From positions 1 to 39,923 of the forward strand of contig CAZJBJ010000015.1 in assembly GCA_964544295.1 (NCBI GenBank): a stretch of 39,923 nt of DNA. The letters are read 5' to 3'. This stretch comes from JAENVU01 sp964544295. Lineage in GTDB: Bacteria; Actinomycetota; Acidimicrobiia; IMCC26256; JAENVU01. A program made the translations under genes and the position numbers. The notes beneath the pieces were generated by a model, which had not been told where the DNA came from, did no database searches, and saw only the letters and a program-made list of their open reading frames with translations. Shown piece after piece: positions 16,230 to 24,351 of this stretch; the first letter of the stretch is position 1; every line of letters begins with the position of its first letter.

Positions 16230-17236
16230 TGCGGCGCGGGAACGGAGCGGTGGACGTCGTGGCGATCGGTAACGCGTTGGTCGACGTGTTGAGCACCGAG
16301 GCCGAGGAGTTCGTCGCCGATCACGGCATGGTCAAGGGGTCGATGGACCTCATCGACACCGCCCGGGCCGAGACCCTCTACGCCGCCATGGGTCCCGGTG
16401 TCGAGGTCTCGGGGGGCAGTGCGGCCAACACGATCGCGGGCGTGGCGTCGCTCGGCAGCACCGCCGCGTACATCGGTCGCGTCCGGGACGATCAGCTCGG
16501 CGCGGTCTACACGCACGATCTGCGCGCCGCCGGCGTCCACTTCGACACGACCCCGGCGACCGACGGTCCGCCGACCGGTCGGTGTCTCATCATCGTCACG
16601 CCCGACGCCGAGCGGACCCTGAACACCTATCTGGGTGCGTCGTCGGAGCTAACCGCCGACGACGTCGACGGCGATCTCGTCCGCGCCGCGGCCTACACCT
16701 ACCTGGAGGGCTACCTCTGGGACTCCCCCGCCGCCCAGGAGGCGTACAAGCTCGCCGCCGAGATCGCACACGGCGCGGGGAAGAAGGTCGCGCTGACGCT
16801 GAGCGACGGGTTCGTCGTCGACCGGCACCGTGACACGTTCCTCGAACTCATCGAGGGGTCGGTCGACGTGCTCTTCGCCAACGACGTCGAGATCCAGATG
16901 CTCTACGAGGTCGACGACTTCGACGCCGCGATCGCGAACGTCCGCCACCACTGCGAGCTCGCTGCCGTCACGCGTGGCGCGGAAGGCTCGGTGCTCCTGA
17001 GCGGGGACGACGTGATCCGCGTCCCGGTCGAACCGATCCCGGGCGGCACGCTCGTCGACACCACCGGGGCCGGCGACCTCTACGCCGCCGGCGTTCTCCA
17101 CGGCCTGGTGCAGGGCAAGGACCTCCACACCTGTGGGCGGCTCGGGGGCATGGCGGCGGCGGAAGTGATCTCGCACCTCGGCGCCCGCCCGCAGGTGTCG
17201 CTCGCCGAGTCCGCGGTCGCCGCCGGGATCGCGTAG
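16229..17236 (+). CDS. PfkB-family sugar/adenosine kinase
   Basis: 335 residues of the ribokinase fold. GGSAANTIAGVASLG near residue 65 is the first PfkB signature and DTTGAGDLYAAG is the second, whose Asp is the catalytic base. Overall it resembles the adenosine-kinase-like bacterial branch, but the phosphate acceptor (adenosine, ribose or another sugar) is not determined. The ATG at 16229 shares one base with the fbiC stop; a GTG directly before it (16226) is in frame and also possible. There is no functional reason apparent for coupling to F420 synthesis. The next gene starts 11 bp after its stop. Confidence 0.9.
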   Translation: MRRGNGAVDVVAIGNALVDVLSTEAEEFVADHGMVKGSMDLIDTARAETLYAAMGPGVEVSGGSAANTIAGVASLGSTAAYIGRVRDDQLGAVYTHDLRAAGVHFDTTPATDGPPTGRCLIIVTPDAERTLNTYLGASSELTADDVDGDLVRAAAYTYLEGYLWDSPAAQEAYKLAAEIAHGAGKKVALTLSDGFVVDRHRDTFLELIEGSVDVLFANDVEIQMLYEVDDFDAAIANVRHHCELAAVTRGAEGSVLLSGDDVIRVPVEPIPGGTLVDTTGAGDLYAAGVLHGLVQGKDLHTCGRLGGMAAAEVISHLGARPQVSLAESAVAAGIA

Positions 17237-17247
17237 AGACTCCCGGG

Positions 17248-18279
17248 ATGGAACTCCCGCGGTATCGCACCGGCAACGCCGAGCTCGACGCGCAGATCGC
17301 GACGCTCGTCGACGAGGTCGGTCCGGCCCACAGCGCGGATCTGATCTTCGAGATGATCGCGACCGCGCTGCGGTTCGCCCGCGACGGCGCCAATCGGGGC
17401 GACCTCAAGATCGCGAGCGCGGCGCTGAAGGAGATGCGCTACGCGTTCTCGGTGTTCGCCCCGTACCGGGCGTCACGCAAGGCGTCGATCTTCGGATCGG
17501 CGCGCACCAAGCCCGACGATCCGCTGTACGCGCAGACCCAACGGCTCGCGGCGGCGCTGGCCGACATCGGCTGGATGGTCGTGACCGGTGCCGGTCCCGG
17601 GATCATGACGGCCGGGGTCGAGGGGGCCGGGGTGGAGAACGCGTTCGGGGTCAGCATCCGGCTGCCGTTCGAGGCGACGGCGACGGAGTTCCTGGTCGAC
17701 GACCCGAAGCTCGTGAACTTCCGCTATTTCTTCACCCGCAAGCTGACCTTCGTCAAGGAGTCCGATGCGTTCGTGCTCCTCCCCGGCGGGTTCGGCACGC
17801 TCGACGAGGCGTTCGAGACGCTCACACTGATTCAGACCGGCAAGGCGCAGCCGGCGCCCGTCGTGCTGCTCGACGTTCCCGGCGGCACGTACTGGTCCAC
17901 GTGGTCCGAGTTCGTGAGGAGTGAACTCCTCGATCGCGGGTACCTCTCACCGACGGACATGGACCTGTTGCTCGTGACCGACGACGTCGACGCCGCGGTT
18001 GCCGAGGTCCGCAACTTCTACGCCAACTACCACTCGATGCGGACCGTCGGTCGGGATCTCGTGCTGCGCATGAAGCGCGCTCCCGACGCGAGTCAACTGG
18101 CTCGCCTCAACGCGGAGTTCGCCGACATCGTCGAGAGCGGCGAGATCCGGGTCTCGGGTCCGACGCCGCGCGAATCCCGCGACGGCGACGAGGTCCACCT
18201 CGACCGGGTGCTCCTGCGCTTCGACCGCTACCACTGGGCCCGCCTCCGCCGCCTCATCGACACCCTCAACACCTTCTGA
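17248..18279 (+). CDS. LOG-family (lysine-decarboxylase-like) nucleoside phosphate phosphoribohydrolase, long form
   Basis: 343 residues. The central region has KASIFGSARTKPDDPLY, the nucleotide-binding GAGPGIM and the catalytic PGGFGTLDE at 179-187, the PGGxGTxxE signature of LOG enzymes. Classic LOGs that release cytokinin-like bases have about 190 residues. Here about 80 helical residues precede the fold and about 90 follow, as in the larger bacterial nucleotide 5'-monophosphate nucleosidase group. A nucleotide salvage or housekeeping role is more likely than cytokinin activation. It follows the PfkB kinase by 11 bp, and both may handle nucleosides or sugars. It converges on the 66-residue ORF with 9 bp between stops. 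Confidence 0.88.
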   Translation: MELPRYRTGNAELDAQIATLVDEVGPAHSADLIFEMIATALRFARDGANRGDLKIASAALKEMRYAFSVFAPYRASRKASIFGSARTKPDDPLYAQTQRLAAALADIGWMVVTGAGPGIMTAGVEGAGVENAFGVSIRLPFEATATEFLVDDPKLVNFRYFFTRKLTFVKESDAFVLLPGGFGTLDEAFETLTLIQTGKAQPAPVVLLDVPGGTYWSTWSEFVRSELLDRGYLSPTDMDLLLVTDDVDAAVAEVRNFYANYHSMRTVGRDLVLRMKRAPDASQLARLNAEFADIVESGEIRVSGPTPRESRDGDEVHLDRVLLRFDRYHWARLRRLIDTLNTF

Positions 18280-18288
18280 CGCCGCGAG

Positions 18289-18489
18289 TCAGGGGCCGTC
18301 GGCGAAACCGCCGTCGGGGTCGAGGGCGATGATGGCCCGCTCGATGGCGCGGCGGGCCTTGAGGATCTGTTTCTCGACGGCGATGGAGTCCTCGTCGCCG
18401 TTCGCGGCGGCCTGCAACGCCTCGTAGGCGCGGTCGCGCAGATCCTCCTCGACGGTGCGCAGACGGTCGGCGATGTCAACCAGGTCCAA
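18289..18489 (-). CDS. 66-residue acidic helical protein coupled to glcF
   Basis: No named family recognised. The frame begins with TTG at 18489, overlapping the end of glcF by 14 bp. GGAGG lies exactly 6 nt before this TTG, inside glcF, which is why I call it a gene. The protein is rich in Asp/Glu and Arg/Lys, predicted all-helical, with heptad-like segments LVDIADRLRTVEEDL and ARRAIERAIIALDP. It has no signal peptide or cysteine. Translation is likely coupled to glcF. It could be a small partner of glycolate oxidase or an unrelated protein sharing the transcript. The alternative, that it is a chance frame, is less likely given the well placed ribosome site. Confidence 0.6.
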   Translation of the reverse strand: MDLVDIADRLRTVEEDLRDRAYEALQAAANGDEDSIAVEKQILKARRAIERAIIALDPDGGFADGP

Positions 18490-19633
18490 GGCGGTCCTCC
18501 AGGAGTTCGGCCGGATGGCGGACGTCGAGTCCGGCGGCGGCGAGATGCATGGCGCAGCCGGGATTGGCCGACGCCACGATGAACGGGCGGTCGCCGGCGG
18601 CGGCGCGCAGGGCGGCGACCTTACGGTCCCGGACCGCGTCGGCCAGTGCCGGTTCGAACACCGAGTACGCGCCACCGGCACCACAACACAAGCCGTCGTC
18701 GGCGGTGACGCGCACGTCGTAGGCCGCGCCCAGGATCTCGGCGACGGGCAGGTGGGCGCGCTGGACGTGGCGGAGGTGACACGGGTCCTGCACGACGACG
18801 GTCGGTCCCCCGCCTCTGGTGGTCACGCCCCGATCCCGGACGAACGTCGAGAAGTCGACCACGCGGGCGGCGAACGCGGCGGCCGCGGGCGTTCCGAGCA
18901 GCCGGCCGTAGTCCAGCAGCGCCGCGCCGCACCCGGCGCTGTCGACCACGATCGGAGCTTCGCCCGGGAACGCCTCGACCACCCGTTGCGCGAGTCGGAC
19001 GGCGTCGGCGTGGCGACCGGCATGGACGTGGAGGGCGCCGCAGCAGTTCGCGCCCGGCCCCGGGAGTCCGACCCGGGCCCCGGTGGCGCGCAGCACGGTG
19101 AGGGCGGCGCGATGGGTGTCGCGCTGCCAGGCGTCCATGACACAACCGGTGAAGAGGTAGGCGTCGGCGTGATCGTCGGCGGTGAGCGGCGCGGGCGCCC
19201 GCAGCGGCAGCCGCGGGAGGCCGAATCGGCGCGGCACCAGCCGCGCCCGCTGGGCGAGCGCGGTGAGCCGGGTGAGGCCGGCCAGCACGCGACGGTTCGG
19301 CAGCACCCGGCGGTACGCGATCGATTCGACCGCGCGTCGCGGCCACGCGCGCTCCGGCGCCTGGGCGCGGCGGGTGTCCTCCATCAGATGGCCGAACTGC
19401 ACGCCGGACGGACACGCGGCCTCGCACGCCCGGCACTGGATACACGAGTCCATCGACGCGTGGAACGTGTCGTCGACCGCGGCCCGACCGTCGGCGACGG
19501 CCAGCATCGCGGCGATGCGACCACGCGGGGACGTCATTTCGTCGCCGGTCACCCGGTAGGTCGGACAGTGCGGGAGACAGAGGCCGCAGCCGACGCAGGC
19601 GACCAGTTCGGATTCGTCGAGTCGGAGCTTCAT
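18476..19633 (-). CDS. glcF: Glycolate oxidase iron-sulfur subunit
   Basis: 385 residues. Two 4Fe-4S clusters lie at the N-terminus: C13, C16, C19, C23 and C64, C67, C70, C74. Two CCG-type (DUF224) domains follow with NCCGALH, a degenerate DSAGCGAALLDYG, and LCCGAGGAYS. It passes electrons from the flavin subunits to the quinone pool at the membrane. The ATG at 19633 overlaps the glcE stop by 4 bp (ATGA). Heterodisulfide-reductase-like or lactate-oxidase subunits look similar, but the glcD-glcE-glcF order supports glycolate or a related 2-hydroxy acid. Confidence 0.92.
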   Translation of the reverse strand: MKLRLDESELVACVGCGLCLPHCPTYRVTGDEMTSPRGRIAAMLAVADGRAAVDDTFHASMDSCIQCRACEAACPSGVQFGHLMEDTRRAQAPERAWPRRAVESIAYRRVLPNRRVLAGLTRLTALAQRARLVPRRFGLPRLPLRAPAPLTADDHADAYLFTGCVMDAWQRDTHRAALTVLRATGARVGLPGPGANCCGALHVHAGRHADAVRLAQRVVEAFPGEAPIVVDSAGCGAALLDYGRLLGTPAAAAFAARVVDFSTFVRDRGVTTRGGGPTVVVQDPCHLRHVQRAHLPVAEILGAAYDVRVTADDGLCCGAGGAYSVFEPALADAVRDRKVAALRAAAGDRPFIVASANPGCAMHLAAAGLDVRHPAELLEDRLGPG

Positions 19634-20661
19634 GCCGCCACCCGACCCGACGGTTGAGTGGCAGGGACCCGGCCCGGGTTCAGTTTCCCGGTCGGGTCGA
19701 GCAGTTCGCGGAGGCGTCGCTGCACCGCGGCCGCCGGGACGTCGACCCCGAACGGACCCAACGTCGGCGCCCCGGCTTCACGCAGCAGCCAGCCACCGTG
19801 GGCGGTCGCGACGGAGCGGGCCCGGTCCAGCGTCGACTCGGTGTCCGTGGCGACGTGCACGGTGCCGACGCCGAGTTCGGCGGTCCAGGCAACGTCCAGG
19901 ACGCGGAGGTCGTCGGCCACGGCGACGATGCGGCCGGGATCGACCGAGATCCGGCCCCGGTGCTCCCCGCTGGGACGCCCCGGCACGGAGCCATCGTCGA
20001 GTGGCTCCAGGCGCGCGGTCCGCGCCTGGGACTCGAGATCGGATGCGTGGCCTTCGAGGAGGACCGCAGTCCGGGCCCCGTCCCAGAGCAGCGCGGTCGG
20101 GTGGAACAGCGTGCCCCGGACCTCGCCGGGGGCGGCGGCGGTGGTGAACCAACCGCGGCTCGCGGCGATCGGGCGCGTGCGCAGGATCACGTGGACGACG
20201 ACGCCGAGGGTGCCGAGCGATCCGACGACGAGGCGGGGGATGTCGTACCCCGAGACGTTCTTCACCGTTGGGCCACCACCACGCACCACCCGACCGTCCG
20301 CGGTGATCAGGGTCACCTCCAACACGTGATCCCGCAGCGGGCCGAGCCCGAGCCGGCGCGGCCCGGAGAGCCCGGTCGCGAGGATGCCGCCGACGGTGGC
20401 CGACGGCTCGCGCGGGTCGAGCGGACACTCCTGGCCGTGGACGGCCAGCGCGGTCTGCAGTTCGGCGAAGGTGGTGCCCGCGTCGAGCTTCACGGTCATG
20501 TCGGCGGGATCGAAGGCCGTGATCCCGCCCCGCACCCGGATCGGCGTCGCGTCGAGGACCGGTCCGCCGACCTCGGCGTGGGTGCGCGCGCCCACCGGTG
20601 CGACCGCGGCCGCGGTCGCGATCTGATCGGCCAGGTCCGCCCAGGGCGCACGGTCGGCCAT
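19630..20661 (-). CDS. glcE: Glycolate oxidase FAD-binding subunit
   Basis: 343 residues with an FAD_binding_4 fold. ITAFDPADMTVKLDAGTTFAELQ and SATVGGILATGLSG are the PCMH-type flavin-binding strands, and GPTVKNVSGYDIPRLVVGSLGTLGVV is typical of GlcE. It lacks the full C-terminal oxidase domain of GlcD, as usual for this subunit. The ATG at 20661 shares one base with the glcD stop (TGATG). A longer frame to 20703 exists but would overlap glcD. The C-terminus TGKLNPGRVP is the family ending. Confidence 0.92.
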   Translation of the reverse strand: MADRAPWADLADQIATAAAVAPVGARTHAEVGGPVLDATPIRVRGGITAFDPADMTVKLDAGTTFAELQTALAVHGQECPLDPREPSATVGGILATGLSGPRRLGLGPLRDHVLEVTLITADGRVVRGGGPTVKNVSGYDIPRLVVGSLGTLGVVVHVILRTRPIAASRGWFTTAAAPGEVRGTLFHPTALLWDGARTAVLLEGHASDLESQARTARLEPLDDGSVPGRPSGEHRGRISVDPGRIVAVADDLRVLDVAWTAELGVGTVHVATDTESTLDRARSVATAHGGWLLREAGAPTLGPFGVDVPAAAVQRRLRELLDPTGKLNPGRVPATQPSGRVAA

Positions 20662-22067
20662 CAGATCCACGCGCCGTCGGGGACCCGTTGGATCTCGCCG
20701 CATCGGCTGCCCTTGGGCAGCACCTTCTCGGGGTTCGCGCGCCCGTCCGGATCGAACGCGTCACGCACCGCGGCCTGGAGCGCCAGGTCGTCGGCGTCGA
20801 AGATGAGCGCCATCGCGTCACGCTTCTCGAGGCCGATGCCGTGCTCGCCGGAGAGCACGCCCCCTGCGTCGATGCAGACCCGGAGGATCTCGTCGCCGGC
20901 CGCGTGGACCCGGTCCCACACCCCTGGTTCGCGGCCGTCGAAGACGAGCAGCGGATGCAGGTTGCCGTCTCCGGCGTGGAACACGTTCATGGCGATCAGC
21001 TCGTACCGATCCGAGATCTCGTACACCTGACGGATCACGGCGACGAGCTTCGTGCGGGGCACCACCGCGTCGTGGAGGTAGTAGTCGGGCGCGATGCGGG
21101 CCACCGCGCCGAAGGCCGACTTCCGACCCTTCCAGAGCAACGCGCGCTCGTCGGGGTCGACGGCGACGCGCACGGTGCGCGCGCCGTGGTCGCGGCACAC
21201 CGCGTCGATGGCCGCGGTCTCGACCGCCACGCCGCCGGCCAGGCCCGCGACCTCGACGAGGAGCACGGCCTCCGCGTCGCGAGGGAAGCCGGCCCCGACG
21301 AAGTCCTCGACCGCGCGAGTGATGCGCGCGTCCATCATCTCCAGCGCGGCGGGCACGATGCCGGCCGCGATGATTGCGCTCACGGCGGCGGCGGCGTCGT
21401 CGATCGCGGTGAAGTCGGCCAGCATCGTCCGGATCTCGGGTGGGTCGGGCTCGAGGCGGACCGCGATCCGGGTGGCGATACCCATCGTGCCCTCGCTGCC
21501 CACGAACCCGCCGCGGAGATCGAGTCCGGCGACGTCGGGCCCGAGGCTGCCGATCCGCTCGATCGTGCCGTCGGCCAGGACGACGTCCGCCGCGAGGACG
21601 TGCGCGGACGTGACGCCGGCGGAGAGACAGTGGGGGCCGCCGGCGTTGGTGCCGACGTTGCCACCGATGGTGCAGGCCTGCTGGGACGACGGGTCCGGCG
21701 CGTAGTGCAGGCCGAGGTGGGTCACCGCGCGGGTGAGGTCGAGATTCAGGACCCCGGGTTCGACCCAGGCCACCCGGGCCTCGGGGTCGACGTCGAGGAC
21801 GCGGTTCATCCGCGTCAACGAGATCACGAGGGCGCCGTCGAGCGGGGTCGCGCCGCCCGCGAGTCCGGTGCCACTCCCCCGGGCCACGAACGGAATCCCG
21901 AACTGGTTCGCGGTCTCCACCGCGAACGCCACTTCCGCCGCCGACTCGGGGAAGCACACCGCGCCGGCACGGCCGCGGGCGGTGCCCCCGTCACGTTCGT
22001 AGAGCGTCAGCTCGAGCGGCTCGCTCCGGGCCCGACCGTCGCCGAAGCGCGCGCGGAGGTCGCGCAC
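20661..22067 (-). CDS. glcD: Glycolate oxidase catalytic FAD subunit (start uncertain)
   Basis: 468 residues from the GTG at 22067. FAD-binding motifs: PFVARGSGTGLAGGATPLDG, CTIGGNVGTNAGGPHCLSAG and GGFVGSEGTMGIATRIAVRL. The C-terminal FAD-oxidase domain has NVFHAGDGNLHP and the ending GEHGIGLEKRDAM followed by NPEKVLP. It oxidises glycolate (or D-lactate) to the keto acid. The GTG has no ribosome site and begins within an expected N-terminal helix. In frame upstream, an ATC at 22100 lies 6 nt after TAGCAT and would add 11 residues (479 in total), giving a more natural N-terminus. No ATG, GTG or TTG occurs in that extension. It heads the glcDEF operon. Confidence 0.9.
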   Translation of the reverse strand: MRDLRARFGDGRARSEPLELTLYERDGGTARGRAGAVCFPESAAEVAFAVETANQFGIPFVARGSGTGLAGGATPLDGALVISLTRMNRVLDVDPEARVAWVEPGVLNLDLTRAVTHLGLHYAPDPSSQQACTIGGNVGTNAGGPHCLSAGVTSAHVLAADVVLADGTIERIGSLGPDVAGLDLRGGFVGSEGTMGIATRIAVRLEPDPPEIRTMLADFTAIDDAAAAVSAIIAAGIVPAALEMMDARITRAVEDFVGAGFPRDAEAVLLVEVAGLAGGVAVETAAIDAVCRDHGARTVRVAVDPDERALLWKGRKSAFGAVARIAPDYYLHDAVVPRTKLVAVIRQVYEISDRYELIAMNVFHAGDGNLHPLLVFDGREPGVWDRVHAAGDEILRVCIDAGGVLSGEHGIGLEKRDAMALIFDADDLALQAAVRDAFDPDGRANPEKVLPKGSRCGEIQRVPDGAWI

Positions 22068-22100
22068 GAGCTGGTCGACGGAGTGGGAATCGGAGGTGAT

Positions 22101-22112
22101 CCGCTGATGCTA
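22101..22112 (-). promoter_or_regulatory. Candidate leaderless -10 for the glcDEF operon
   Basis: Minus-strand TAGCAT (bases 22112 to 22107) followed by CAGCGG. If transcription starts about 7 nt after the hexamer, the 5' end falls at the in-frame ATC (22100), not at a standard start codon. The next GTG is 33 nt further (22067). Confidence 0.4.
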
Positions 22113-22126
22113 CCGATGGGTCCCAC

Positions 22127-22138
22127 TACATTCGCTCC
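22127..22138 (+). promoter_or_regulatory. Leaderless promoter -10 for the M20 dipeptidase gene
   Basis: TACATT at 22127-22132, then 6 nt, then the GTG at 22139. No ribosome site. It faces the glcD element 14 bp away. Confidence 0.5.
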
Positions 22139-23551
22139 GTGGCGGAGCTGACGTTGGCGCAGTACGTGGAGGAGTCGCGGGACGAGATCCTCGCCCGGCT
22201 CGACGCGTGGCTCCGCATTCCGGCGATCTCCGCCGACCCGGATCACCACGACGACGTGCGGGCCTCGGCCGAATGGTGTGCCGAGGAGATGCGGACCGTC
22301 GGGCTCGACGGGGTCCGGGTGCTCGAGACCGACGGCCATCCGTCCGTCTACGGCGAGTGGTTGCACGCACCCGGGGCTCCCACCGTGCTCGTCTACGGCC
22401 ATCACGACGTGCAGCCGGTCGATCCGCTCGACGCGTGGCACTCGCCGCCGTTCGTGCCGACCGTCCGGGACGGGCAGCTCTTCGCCCGCGGCGCGGTCGA
22501 CGACAAGGGTCAGGTCCAGTATCACCTCGAGGTGGTGCGGGCGCTCCTGGCCCGCGACGGTGCGCTCCCGGTGAACCTCAAGGTGCTGGTCGAGGGCGAG
22601 GAGGAGATCGGCAGTCCCCACTTCGAGGACTTGCTGGTGCGCCACGCCGAGCTGCTCCGCGCCGACGTGATCGTGGTGTCCGACACCGCGATGTGGGCCG
22701 CTGACGTCCCGTCGATGTGCACCGGGATGCGCGGGCTCGTCACCTTCGACGTCACCCTGCGGACCGCGACCGGCGATCTGCACTCCGGGAGCTTCGGCGG
22801 TGCCGTCCAGAACGCGGCGCACGTGGCGGCGGGGCTGGTGGCCGCGCTCCACGACGAGGATCACCGGGTGACCCTCCCCGGGTTCTACGCCGACGTGCTG
22901 CCGGTCCCGGACACGGTCCGGGAGTCGATGGCTGCACTGCCCTTCGACGCCGAGCAGTTCCGGGCGACCGCCAACGGTGCGCGCCTCACCGGCGAAGCCG
23001 GGCACTCGACCCTCGAGCGGATCTGGGTGCGCCCGACCGCGGAGGTCACCGGCATCGGCAGCGGGTACGCCGGCGTGGGCATCAAGACGATCGTGCCGGC
23101 GCACGCGACCGTGAAGTTCACGTTCCGCCTGGTGCCGGACCAGGTCCCCGATCGCATCACCGCCGCGTTCCACGAATGGCTCCGGGCCCACGTGCCCGAC
23201 GGCGTCACCTTCGACGTCACCCCGATGGGGGCGGTGGCGCCCGCGCTCACCCCGGTGGATCATCCGGCCGTCGGTGCCGCGTCGCGTGCCGTCGAGCGGG
23301 TGTGGGGTGTCGCCCCGAGCTTCACCCGCGAGGGCGGCTCCGGTCCCGAGGAAGCGTTGGGTCGCGTGCTCGCGGCGCCGGTCGTGTTTCTCGGTGTGGG
23401 CCTGCCGGATGATCAGATACACGCACCGAACGAACGCATCGTGCTCGATCAGTTCTGGAAGGGCCTCGTGGCCGTCGGCGAGTTGTGGTTCGAGCTCGCT
23501 GCGGTCGGTGCATCCATCCCCCGTGTCGAACCCGTCGAAGGAGAGCAATGA
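22139..23551 (+). CDS. M20-family dipeptidase/acylase
   Basis: 470 residues. The di-zinc site is complete: His and Asp in YGHHDVQPVDP, bridging Asp in GAVDDKGQ, catalytic Glu pair in EGEEEIGSPH, Asp in VSDTAMW and His in DDQIHAPNE. A dimerisation domain (about 205-350) separates the halves, with DLHSGSFGGAVQNAAH at its start. Length and motifs match the CNDP-like M20 dipeptidases used in peptide turnover. Substrate is not readable. GTG start at 22139, preceded by a -10 hexamer at 6 nt. The stop overlaps the next ATG (ATGA, 23548-23551). Confidence 0.93.
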   Translation: MAELTLAQYVEESRDEILARLDAWLRIPAISADPDHHDDVRASAEWCAEEMRTVGLDGVRVLETDGHPSVYGEWLHAPGAPTVLVYGHHDVQPVDPLDAWHSPPFVPTVRDGQLFARGAVDDKGQVQYHLEVVRALLARDGALPVNLKVLVEGEEEIGSPHFEDLLVRHAELLRADVIVVSDTAMWAADVPSMCTGMRGLVTFDVTLRTATGDLHSGSFGGAVQNAAHVAAGLVAALHDEDHRVTLPGFYADVLPVPDTVRESMAALPFDAEQFRATANGARLTGEAGHSTLERIWVRPTAEVTGIGSGYAGVGIKTIVPAHATVKFTFRLVPDQVPDRITAAFHEWLRAHVPDGVTFDVTPMGAVAPALTPVDHPAVGAASRAVERVWGVAPSFTREGGSGPEEALGRVLAAPVVFLGVGLPDDQIHAPNERIVLDQFWKGLVAVGELWFELAAVGASIPRVEPVEGEQ

Positions 23552-24321
23552 ACGCCCCGGTCCGAGAATGGGTCACCTTTGCCGACCCGAAACGCAAGCA
23601 GCACGTGTGGCACGTGGACGTCACGTTCATGTTGTCGAACTACCAGTGCATCTTCGGCCAGGGGTGCCAGGGCGTCCTCACCGAGAAGTCCCCCGAGTTG
23701 AGTCAGGGGTGCTGCTCCTACGGCGCGCACTCGTCGGGCCCCAAGGACCGCAAGCTGGTCGACAAGGTCGCGGCCAAGCTGACCGCCGACGACTGGCAGT
23801 TCATCAAGAAGGGTCAGAGCAAGAAGGGCGTGTGGGCCAAGGTCGGCAAGGCCGACTACCGCACCCGGCTCGTCGAGGATGCCTGCATCTTCCTCAACCG
23901 GCCCGGCTTCGCCGCCGGACCAGGGTGTGCCCTGCACGTGTACGCGATGCGGACCGGCGTGCACCACAGCGACGTGAAGCCCGACGTGTGCTGGCAGGTG
24001 CCGCTGCGCGACATCGAGTCGTTCGACGAGGACGCCGACGACGGCGTGGTCCACCACCGCCTCACGGAGTTCGCCCGGCACGGGTGGGGTGAAGGGGGCG
24101 AGGAGTTCGCGTGGTGGTGCACCGAAGCGCCGGAGGCGTTCGTCGGCGCGGAGCCCGTGTATCGGAGCCTCGAACCGGAGTTGCGCAAGATGACCGGCGA
24201 CGCCTTGTTCGAGAGCATCGCCGAGTATCTCGACACCCGCCGCGCCGATGCGGTCGGGCGCGTCCCGCATCCGGCCGAGACCCCGGTCGTGTTGCGCGCC
24301 ACCCGGCGCGCCCGGGCCTAG
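23548..24321 (+). CDS. Cysteine-rich protein, YkgJ/DUF3109-like metal-binding pattern
   Basis: 257 residues, soluble. Eight cysteines: C34, C40, C55, C56, C113, C127, C148, C191. The arrangement C-x5-C, a CC pair, DACIFLNR, GPGCALHVYA and KPDVCWQVPL resembles proposed zinc- or iron-chelating YkgJ/DUF3109 proteins, whose function is unknown. An in-frame ATG at 23485 would overlap the peptidase; 23548 is chosen because AAGGAGA lies 4-5 nt upstream and because of the 4-bp overlap. Translation coupling with the M20 dipeptidase is clear. A role in metal supply for that di-zinc enzyme is a guess. Confidence 0.75.
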   Translation: MNAPVREWVTFADPKRKQHVWHVDVTFMLSNYQCIFGQGCQGVLTEKSPELSQGCCSYGAHSSGPKDRKLVDKVAAKLTADDWQFIKKGQSKKGVWAKVGKADYRTRLVEDACIFLNRPGFAAGPGCALHVYAMRTGVHHSDVKPDVCWQVPLRDIESFDEDADDGVVHHRLTEFARHGWGEGGEEFAWWCTEAPEAFVGAEPVYRSLEPELRKMTGDALFESIAEYLDTRRADAVGRVPHPAETPVVLRATRRARA

Positions 24322-24331
24322 GGTCCACTCC
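24319..24331 (+). promoter_or_regulatory. Candidate promoter -10 for the gamma-carbonic anhydrase gene
   Basis: TAGGGT at 24319-24324 contains the TAG stop of the preceding gene. A start 7 nt on gives a leader of about 20 nt with AAGGAGAT before the ATG at 24352. The gene could equally be read from the upstream promoter. Confidence 0.3.
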
Positions 24332-24351
24332 AACCGGCCAAGGAGATCACG

